DNA of 64,000 nucleotides from the NCBI GenBank assembly GCA_026874595.1, contig CM049320.1, positions 11,185,964 to 11,249,963 on the forward strand, in the 5' to 3' direction. This document shows, one piece after another, positions 55,990 through 64,000 of this stretch. Numbering within the stretch: the stretch's first letter is position 1; the number at the start of each line of letters is the position of its first letter. Source of the stretch: Sipunculus nudus (taxonomy: Eukaryota; Annelida; Sipuncula; Golfingiida; Sipunculidae). The position numbers and the translations under genes were made by a program. The notes beneath the pieces are model-generated. The model saw nothing but the letters and a program-made list of their open reading frames with translations. It searched no databases and was not told where the DNA came from.

Positions 55990-57967
55990 TTGTTTTTAAA
56001 TATGCTATAGCGATCACCCTTTGTCCGACGTCCGTCCGTCTAGCCGTACGGCCGTCCGTAAATAGGGCACAAATCGTAAACACTGGACTTGGAATCTTCT
56101 TGCTTGACATCCAGGGAGGTTTCTTTTACCCGTATTCTCCGAGCTATGGGTCTCCGAAATACCCCCCCCCCCCCGGAATAATCGAAAATTTGATACAAAA
56201 GCTTCAGTATCTGAATAACTATTGCCTTGATCACCATGATTCTTTGCATGACTATTGATAATGGAGTGTTCCGCCAGTTTGTATAAACTGGCGGCGCCAC
56301 CTGAATGTTTCTAATTTTTACGATTTTATTCTCTATTTTTGATACCTTCAAAAAAGCTGTCATCTGTTAACAGGGCACAAATCATAACCTCTGGACCTGG
56401 AATCATCTAACTTGACATCCAGGGAGGTCCATAAAAAATCTCCTTGGAAACTTGAAATTAGGTTTTTGTTACCCATAACATGTGAGCTATGGGGCTCCAA
56501 AGTACCCCCCCCCCCTCCCCAGAATAATGGAAAATTTGATACAAAAGCTCAAGTATCTGAACAACTATTGCGTTGATCACCATGATTCTTTGCATGGATA
56601 TTGATCATGGAATGGTTCATCAGTTTCTGCAGTCTGGTGGCGTCACCTGTTTTTTTTTTTTTTTTATTTTTACGAATATTTTTCTCTAAAGATGCAGTTA
56701 TCTATTAACAGGGCACAAATCGTAACCGCTTGACCTGGAATCTTCTAACTTGACATCCAGGGATGTCCATAAAAATCTCCTTGGAAACCTGAAATTAGGT
56801 CTCTGTTACCCATATCCTACGAGCTATGGGTCTTGTAAATACCCCTCAGAATAATTAAAATTTGATACAAAAACCAACGTATCTGAATAACTAATGCATG
56901 GATAACCATGATTCTTTGCATGGGTATTGATTATGGAGTGTTCCATCAAACTGGTGGCGCCATCTGTATTTTTCTACTTTTATGATTTTTTTTCTCTTTT
57001 TTTTTTGATACCTTCAAAGAAGCTATCATCTGTTAACAGGGCACAAATCCTAGCTGCTTGACCTGGAATCTTCTAACTTGACATCAAAGGAGGTCCATGA
57101 AAAGTCTCTGTGGAAATCTGAAATACGGTCTCTGTTACCCATATCCTCCTCGCTAAATAACCCCCAAGAATAATTAAAAATGTGATACAAAACTCTGCGT
57201 TAGTTTCAAGATAACTCCTCTGAGACCCTTGGACTGAGCTTTCCGAAACCTAGCATAGATTTTCCTTCACCTATGTTGTTGTGCCTAACAAAGACAGATG
57301 GTACCACCGCAATCTTTTCTGTGCAGTTTGAATCTGGGTGTCTTTTAGATAACAGCCAATATCTCAGGCGTGGCTCAATGTATTGTGCTCAAAATTTGCA
57401 TGTCTATAGATCTTGGATCTCTCTATCTCCTTATTGCGACTGGTGGCGTCACCTACAATACTTTTTGCGTAGTGCAATCATTTTCCTGTGGCATCCATCC
57501 GTACATCTAATTTGGGTGAAAATTGCTCATATCTCAGGAGTGGATCGAGGTATTGGTCTTAAATTTGGCATGTCCATCCATCTTGGAAAATTTTCTCATA
57601 AACCAGACAAGTGGCACCACGTACCTTTCTGTTTCTGTAGAATAAATTAATTTTCTTTTCTTAGGAATTGTGTGCCGTATTGGCCTGAAATTGTGCATGT
57701 CCATTGATGTTGGCCTGCTCCATCTTGTACTCAAGATTAGTGGCGTCCATACGTACATGTGCTTTTGGGGAAAATTGCTCATGTCTCAAGAATGGTTCAA
57801 GATATTGGTCTGAAATTAGGCATATCAACCCGTCTTGGAGAGTTTTCTCTTAAACCAGACACTTTTAAATAATAAAATTCATGATTTTTTGGCACTCTGG
57901 CAGTCATCTTTCTCATTGTTCAACTTCCTCGAATTCAGCTGAGCGTCATGGCCCATGGGCCACTGGT
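55990..57967 (-). mobile_element. Helitron-like element, minus strand, 337-bp-type core, both ends visible
   Basis: On the minus strand it starts near 57967 with ACCAGTGGCCCATGGGCC, then 'atgacgctcagctgaattc'. It ends with an ACGG microsatellite (56026-56060) and GGACAAAGGGTGATCGC, then TATAGC. GGGCACAAAT on the plus strand recurs at 56065, 56373, 56711 and 57039 (308, 338 and 328 bp), with TGGTGGCGYCAYCT near 56287, 56634, 56950 and 57440. It is the opposite-strand relative of the left-end element. C-runs near 56162 and 56504 interrupt the core. It is non-coding; the 107-125-codon ORFs are repeat translation. Confidence 0.75.
57330..57870 (+). repeat. ~250-bp sub-repeats inside the 55990-57967 element
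   Basis: 'gaaaattgctcatatctcag' at 57519 and 'gaaaattgctcatgtctcaa' at 57770 head two units, with a diverged third part near 57350. Each has 'ggtattggtct(t/g)aaatt', '(t/c)ttggaaaattttct' and 'aaaccagacaagtgg'-type blocks. The region 11735-11875 is an inverted relative. Confidence 0.7.
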
Positions 57968-58535
57968 TAATCTTGCGATAAGGAGATGGTGAGTGTGCTT
58001 CCTAAAATCGAGGGTGGTTTCCAATGTGTCGCAAATACAACAACAAATTCAGGCATAACATTCCGTTTGTTTGTCAACAGTTGTAATGGAATGTCACCTT
58101 TGGTTTCTAAAGCGAATATTTTAGTAGGGATTGGGAAATCTGTAGTGGAATCCATGATCACAGCCAATCGGAATTCGCAAAAATAATGTGGTTGTCCACT
58201 TTGTTCTGTTTGCTTATTACTGAACCAAATTTTAAATTATATGTCTGTAGTTTAGAAAAAAAAATCAACGACATCTTTTTTTCTATATAATACATGTATT
58301 GAATAATATAGGAATAGTAGAGTTAATTTTTAACCAAATTATATAAGCATACGGAATAAGTTTAAAATTTGAAGTGAAAAATTCTGTGTGTGGGATTGAG
58401 AACCAGAACGTCAAAGATGTAATCCTATTCCGCAAACCCGCAACATCAAATTGTGCAATTTTCACTAAGAGCATGGGATTAAATATTATCCTCTGAAAGC
58501 TGACATCTCAGAAGATCCCACTAGAAGAAGTCCGA
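57968..58535. other. No gene seen
   Basis: Two 66-codon ORFs overlap on opposite strands at 57967-58186; neither is recognised. Confidence 0.45.
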
Positions 58536-58539
58536 CACA

Positions 58540-58800
58540 AAAGGTGCTTTAAAGAACCCTACGCATGGGGTTTTACCAAGAACCTTTCACGGTTCATCGT
58601 GAAGAACCTTAAAGGGTTCCTCTCAGAACCTTTAGGAGGTTCTTGATGGAACCTTTACAGATTCAATAAAAGAACCATAGAGAGGATCGACAAGGACCCC
58701 GTCTTAAAGGTTCCAGCCGGAACCGTAAAAGGTTCCCCACTCAGTGCAATCTGAAATTTTTTTTGCGCTCTAACTGGAACCCTTTTTTTCTTAAAGTGCA
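58540..58800. mobile_element. MITE-like repeat rich in AAGAACC/GGTTCC palindromes
   Basis: 'ggtgctttaaagaaccc' at the left and 'ggaacccttttttt', 'cttaaagtgca' at the right are roughly inverted. Between them AAGAACC, GGTTCTT, GGAACC or GGTTCC occurs about ten times, for example 'aaccttaaagggttcc' and 'aaaggttccagccggaacc'. Another fragment with the same motif is at 61745-61815. Confidence 0.6.
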
Positions 58801-59490
58801 TCAGGTTCAAGGATTTGTGTAAAAGTTTAGCAGACGGCTCCAAGCCGAATCAGGTAAAACAAACAGACTCAAAATTATTCTAGAATGAATCTTTTATTGA
58901 ACTGATAAATTTAATCCCATATCAAGCATTTTATTGCTTCTCTTTCCACATAATTCTGACATATTTTATCTGGGTAAAATGCCCACAAAAGCCAAGGCAA
59001 TCGACAGATTCAAAATCACAACTCCCAATTAAACAGTTTTTTTATATTGTCGTGGCAACCATGTTTTGAATATCCCACGGTAAGTTTCTTGAATCCTTTT
59101 AAGTACCGGGGAACAGGCAAATCCGTTCTGTCCTTTGTTTCTGGTCAGTTTCCGTGGTCTTGTTGAAAAGTGAAGAAATGTCAAACATTTCTTTGGTTGT
59201 AAGTGTAATATATGGATTTTATTATGAAATATTATGAAATGACTTACATATGCACATTGATGTATACAGACTCCTTTACAATTTAGTGAAAGCTTCATAA
59301 ATTTAATATTAATATAAAGCATTGATCAGGTTGAGTTCCCCAAGACGAAAATCAAAATAAAAATGCTGCAAACGTATCAAAGCAAGGCAACCTTTATTTA
59401 AATACGAATTATGGGCGGAAGAAGGCAAAATGCAACAAAAACATGGACATGAACGCCTTATTTGCAACACAGGTGCGTCAAATATTACTC
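58801..59490. other. No gene seen
   Basis: The 97-codon minus-strand ORF (59029-59322) is unrecognised and has no supporting signal. Confidence 0.45.
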
Positions 59491-59498
59491 ACATCCCA

Positions 59499-59541
59499 CC
59501 CCCCCCCCCCCCGCACACACGCATGTGTGTGGGTGTGTTTG
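59499..59541 (+). repeat. Poly-C run followed by CA/GT repeats
   Basis: A C14 run (59499-59512), then 'gcacacacgcatgtgtgtgg'. Confidence 0.9.
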
Positions 59542-59639
59542 TTACTCAAGATCAGTGATATTGAAGTTTCGAGAGCTAGCTTATTTTTAATAAATTTTGA
59601 TAAACTTGACAATAAGGTAAGCTAGAATTGCTTTCTGCT

Positions 59640-59955
59640 GAACGCGCATCCCCCTCCGCCCTCGCCTGACAGTTTGTTTGATTTTTATAGCGCCACAACA
59701 CACCGCCTGACTTGGTAAGCTATTGTAGGTAAACGGTTCCATTTCTGGGGGTGTGCCGCGTGTCCAGAGGCCAGCGGCGACTGCCGAATGATGTGAGATA
59801 TTGAACGGGCGGGACAGAGAAAAACACGGAAACTGCGGGGGCTGTTCGGAGCATGATGACAGCAGTGTAGCAAGCCTCTTGAGACAGGCGAGCGGACCGG
59901 CGCTGGTACGATCACAGTTTATAGCTGCTGCTACTTTGAAAACCTACGGCGCTGA
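59640..59955 (+). promoter_or_regulatory. GC/CpG-rich block, possible promoter and untranslated exon
   Basis: A ~300-bp block with many CpGs stands out from AT-rich flanks and ends GCGCTGAAG|GTAGGT near 59957, a plausible splice donor. No start codon with an extended frame is present on the plus strand. An unmethylated promoter with a non-coding first exon is one reading. A 76-codon minus-strand ORF (59685-59915) covers the same bases but is not recognised. Confidence 0.3.
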
Positions 59956-60998
59956 AGGTAGGTAGAACAATTTCAGTTTGAGAAAGGGCATCTTTTAACG
60001 TCTTCTGTTTTTTTCTTCCTCTGATGCTTTGAAATATAATGCAGTTAAACCCAGAAATCAGTTCCCAAAATGTTTAATTTTCTGTACGCACGCAGACCCA
60101 TACGAAAATTACTTATGCTTAATGTTACAAAAAGAGTCGACTGCGTTTGAGAAGGTAATTTTTACTACTCAACGTTTTATGAAAACGTTTAATGTATACT
60201 TTATCCAAGATATTAGTTAATGTTTTCTTGTTACAAGGTTTAAGGTTATCTCGACAGAAGGATGTCTTTACGCGTTTCCTTTTTTCCTATTTTAACTGCG
60301 CGATTGGTGTGAAGATCACGTGTATAATATTATTATTAACGAACTAATTTATTGCTACATATATATTGGTTATGAAAACTTATTAATAAATGTATGATGG
60401 GACACAATATTAATTGGGATTTGTATGAATATGTGTGTTATACTGATTTCTGAGTTATACTGATTTAACTGAGGTTTTGCGAAAATTATTAAATTAGGCA
60501 ACGACTACAATACAAAGAATGGCGCATCGCGACTCAATCGGGTTTGGTTTATATTTTACAGAGCATCACGCAAATGGGTCATACTTTTTACCAGTAAAAA
60601 ATATGTATATATTAATTATTAGGGGAAATTTTGTTGTATGCGATAAATTTACCAGCTAACAAACTTTTTATTCACAGTGTGATTTGTTTCTGAATTGAAC
60701 CATTTCAAAGTTAGATAAACTATGCTTCTCAATGCTTACCGCCCTAAATATAAGCCCTTTGACTTGTTTAAAACTGTATTAACTGTAAATACACTAGGTC
60801 TAGGTTTGTATTGCCTGGCCTTTTCTGATACAATACGTATTGCAATATCAGTGGATTCAAAGGGATGGGGGCTTTTTATACGATTTTAGCTCTTTGTTAA
60901 TCATTTTTTAATCAAAATGTGAACCACTAAGAGTATGCTTAAAGACTCTTTACCATAATCTAATATTTTTCAAAACCAAAAGTGGGCCAAAAAACTAA
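59956..60998. other. No gene seen
   Basis: AT-rich sequence without a recognised repeat. Confidence 0.45.
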
Positions 60999-61092
60999 GG
61001 CGCAAGTTTGCACATTTAACTTGACAATCTTTTTAGTACATTGTAGGCGCAAGCTTGCACATTTAATTTGTCAATCTTTTTACTACATTGTA
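60999..61092 (+). repeat. Tandem duplication of 47 bp
   Basis: 'ggcgcaagtttgcacattta' at 60999 and 'ggcgcaagcttgcacattta' at 61046 each continue with 'a(c/t)ttg(a/t)caatcttttta', then 'gtacattgta' or 'ctacattgta'. Confidence 0.9.
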
Positions 61093-61249
61093 TTTTAAAT
61101 ACCACACCGTTAGGCGGTAACCAATGTTTCTTTTTGTAATTAAATCAGATGGTCGTATACAATTAGAATACATAAGAGGCTTTCATTTTCATTTTTATTT
61201 ATAGTTATTTGCTGATTGAATGCTAATGAAGTTTTGGTATAAATTCAGG

Positions 61250-61607
61250 GCGGGGTTGCTGTCGGGTGAACGATAGATATAGATATATATGCAGGACGTG
61301 TGTGGACCGAATTTTAACTCCGCCTAGGGGCGGGGGTTCAGGCTTTTGCCGGCGTTGGTTTGTTTGTCTGGTAGCAATGTAATTCACACAGTTATAAAAG
61401 GATTTTGATGAAACTTTCAGGATAGAACCGCAATGATACAAAGAATAATTGAATTAATTTAAGGGGTAACCTGTATATCCATCTGGATCGAGAAAATTTT
61501 CAATGAAAAAAATGTTGAATTTCTATCAATGCCATATGCGGTAATAGGGTGCCTTAGCGGAGGTCTGCGCTATCTCACTGCAAATTTCTAGTTTTATTTG
61601 TATAATT
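61250..61607 (+). mobile_element. Family D repeat, plus-strand copy
   Basis: 'taggggcgggggttcaggct', 'tttgccggcgttggtttg', 'gatgaaactttcaggatag', 'catctggatcgag', 'caatgccatatgcggtaat' and 'gccttagcggaggtctgcgc' are in the same order as the minus-strand copy at 27225-27485. Confidence 0.7.
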
Positions 61608-61646
61608 GCTATCTCAGTGCAAATGTCTAGTTTAATTTGTATAATT
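61569..61646 (+). repeat. Tandem duplication of 39 bp
   Basis: 'gctatctcactgcaaatttc' at 61569 and 'gctatctcagtgcaaatgtc' at 61608 each end with 'tagttt(t/a)atttgtataatt'. It starts at the 3' end of the family D copy. Confidence 0.9.
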
Positions 61647-61744
61647 ATGCGGGTCGATTCTGCAAGCTGTCCGGGATGAACTTCGGTCGGACTAGGCGAA
61701 TGAAGCCGAATATTCTGGCTTGCACAGTGCTGTAATGGTTTCAT

Positions 61745-61815
61745 ACACCAGAAGCTCATGTCAGATGGTTCTTAAAAAGAACCTTCATCAGAAGGTTTTA
61801 CTTGGAACCTGTAAA
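61745..61815. repeat. AAGAACC/GGTTCTT palindromic fragment
   Basis: GGTTCTTAAAAAGAACC near 61766-61782 is a perfect palindrome with a 3-base centre, followed by 'ttcatcagaaggttttactt' and 'ggaacctgtaaagg'. It is related to 58540-58800. Confidence 0.6.
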
Positions 61816-64000
61816 GGCTATGCGCTTGTTAAGACCAAAGTACATATAAAAGTACAAAATTTATTGGATTATAGAGAACAGCAAAACTCACATATTTATT
61901 CGATATTTTCCTGGTATTAGGGAAAAAATAATTTCATGAGTCTTAAAATGCCATAGGTTTGAAACCATATTAAGCTTAAAAAACTCTTTCGATTCAATTA
62001 ATCATTAGATTTTATATATAAAACACACTAGCATTTCGATGAAAAGTAATTCTAGATAATTGAGTTATTATAGAATAATTGCAAATTTCCATTACACCTG
62101 GGGTTTTAAAACGTAATCTAACATGACTCCTGTTTTTAAAGATAATCACGCACGGGCAGTTGGTCGATAAATGAATTGTCATTTACATTTCATACACCAT
62201 ACATTAAACAAAGACGCAATACGGTGCACCTTGGAGTTAACAAATATGTTAACCCCTATAATTAAGGCAGGGCGTGCACACTTATAGTCAGGGGATAAAT
62301 GGGAAATTCGACGGAGGACATCCTGTGCAATTAGCGTATGATTTCAAGTCATGACACGCCCCTTAAAAAGAATGACGTCATTAAAGCTAGCCGTTCACCT
62401 GCCTCACTTATTGTATATATAAGATTTCTGGCTTACATTTGTACATATATGTGAAGTATTGTCAATTACTGCTTAAAGAAAGGCTTGTAACATCCCGTGA
62501 CGAATGCAAGAGCTTGTTTATCTACAAGCGTTTAGTAAACAAGCTCACGTGTCAATTTTGACAAACAGGGAGTTCATGTGACCAGATATCATTGACTGCG
62601 CACTGTAGCTGTTGTTGGTTAGAGCATCTTTTCCCATTTCCCTGCGCTTAGTTCGTTTCATTTCCCGCAAGAACTCCATGATGGACATGTTTGATGACTA
62701 AATATGGATTCCTTAACTATTCTGGAAGGAATGTTTTTCATGCTTCAGGCTTATTCACAATTTGATCTCACATTATTGAAAGTTCTGTTTTGTAAAATGC
62801 TGAACAGGAGAAAAAGTTCCATGCTGTAGATTATGCTTAGCCCCCCCCCCCCCCCCCCCCCCGACAATAAAGGGTCTACTGCGATGTCAGAGTGGAAGAC
62901 CATGTCATATTAAAAATCTCGAGGAGCACTGTTAAACCCTTTCTTAATTTTTGTCATCTCTCGTCCTACAGGTACGTTGTTGCTTCAAATAAATGAGATC
63001 AAAGGTTAAAGGTGTGTGCATAGTTTCCGACAAATCGCCGTAAAAACTCAGCATATTGGTAAATTTCACTGCATGATAGTTGATAGTTGACTTCCTTGCT
63101 ATGATCATTTATATATAATCACGTGACCATCGGTTTATGTGATCGTCAACCAAGTCGTGTAAGGCACAGAAAAGGACCGCGTTTAAATAGAAACATTTAC
63201 ATATATAATTTCGTGTCGTATTCGCACCCGTAAACTATCGTAAAGTTTGCCGGCTCTGTGCAGCTGTATTTTGCAGTAAGATGGATGGTGACTGTAGTGT
63301 TGTTTTTCACTAGCGTGTCGAATTGAAGTAGACAGTAGGGTAAAAATAACGTTTATCATCGGTTCAGGCCCAAAAATGATAAAGACGTTGTTATAATACG
63401 AATGAATATAATATTTTATACAAACAATGGAAAATGGACAATAAATATATATATGTGTGTGTGTGTTGGAATTTTTATTTTAACTTTTAAAAAATACTAA
63501 AACTTAGCGCATTAATTACTAGCGATTTAATTCTTTTTCTGGTTTAAAAAGACATTTCAGTATGGGGTTATGTCTTATTAATACTTACATATTAATGTTA
63601 GTAAATTAAAACCTCTGAGTGGTTATTTCCCTTCATAATATTAAGTAAAATCAACGTTTTTGTGTTTTCGCTTGTAAAGGATCCTATATAAGCCTCTGGT
63701 ACTCTTCTAAACGTACGTGTAACAAATATGAAGTAACTTATATTTATTAAAAATATCACTCTTATTAAAAGCTGAAGAGCTCTTAAGAGTTGCAATATCC
63801 TTCCCGTTTTAAGGCTTTAGCACATTAACAATTAACACTTCGTAAGCTAGGCATTATTCCTTCAATTAACAGTGTAGACCCGTAGTAACTAAGGGGATAA
63901 CATATTCTGTCCTTAGCAAGATTTCATGAAATTATAATTGGTGAACATATGAATTGTTATGTAAGCTGCAATCAAAATTAAAAAAAAGAAAATAATAATC
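61816..64000. other. No gene seen; C22 run at 62841-62862
   Basis: AT-rich sequence. The homopolymer run and a short TATG/GTGT run near 63448-63466 are the only repeats noted. 'ctcgtcctacag' near 62970 is acceptor-like, but no open frame follows. Confidence 0.5.

Noticed and set aside
57273-57650. 125-codon plus-strand ORF
   Set aside because: It spans ~250-bp sub-repeats; the same sequence at 11735-11875 is read on the opposite strand with another frame.

Overview
This window looks like non-coding, repeat-dense nuclear DNA from an invertebrate animal, most likely a marine mollusc and perhaps a bivalve. The evidence is AT-rich sequence with no long open reading frame (the longest is about 144 codons and lies in repeats), many microsatellites and poly-C/G tracts, tRNA-derived SINE-like units, several MITE families with terminal inverted repeats, and long core-array elements carrying (GACA/GACG)n microsatellites like the 'pearl'/Helentron-associated elements known from bivalves. 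The organism assignment is inference. No bacterial genes, phage, CRISPR array, rRNA or intact tRNA gene was seen.

Layout. 1-1716 is the end of a Helitron-like element: five ~337-bp units, a GACA/GACG microsatellite and a terminal hairpin. 1717-10460 is a direct tandem array of three ~2.82-3.05 kb units built from the same repeat superfamily. 10461-12196 holds degenerate cores and dispersed repeats. 13.6-18.5 kb has a small MITE, a SINE remnant, a second Helitron-like element with a ~147-bp core, and clustered copies of a ~300-bp family (family C). 19.7-24.9 kb has a 36-bp inverted repeat, an LTR-like promoter repeat, a dispersed repeat and a PIF/Harbinger-like MITE. 27.2-31.7 kb holds several MITEs and a CCCGATG-rich tandem array. 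33-38.8 kb is rich in SINE-like units, low-complexity DNA and a third Helitron-like family. 40.3-42.4 kb holds the second LTR-like copy and a fourth core-array element. 45-50.1 kb contains MITEs, including an inverted pair of hAT-like copies. 50.8-58 kb has two minus-strand elements related to the left end of the window. 58-64 kb is mostly sparse.

Genes. No complete gene can be called. Four places look like possible gene starts, all low to moderate confidence: (i) a TATA box at 25707 with a putative untranslated exon ending CAG|GTAAGT at 25896, possibly joined to a coding start at 31244-31322 that ends in a GTAAGT donor; (ii) a short signal-peptide-like ORF at 20932, downstream of two CCAAT boxes; (iii) a paired-ETS-motif region at 23390-23544 ending at a GTAAGT donor; (iv) a GC-rich block at 59640-59955 ending AAG|GTAGGT. 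If real, these genes have introns filled with the repeats listed here.

The most interesting signal is modular: unlike internal core arrays share one 5' end motif and/or one 3' module (tetranucleotide microsatellite, then GTGATCRCTATAG, then in some copies a hairpin and CTAA). One hairpin is kept by a compensatory base change between copies. No autonomous transposase or Rep/helicase gene was seen.
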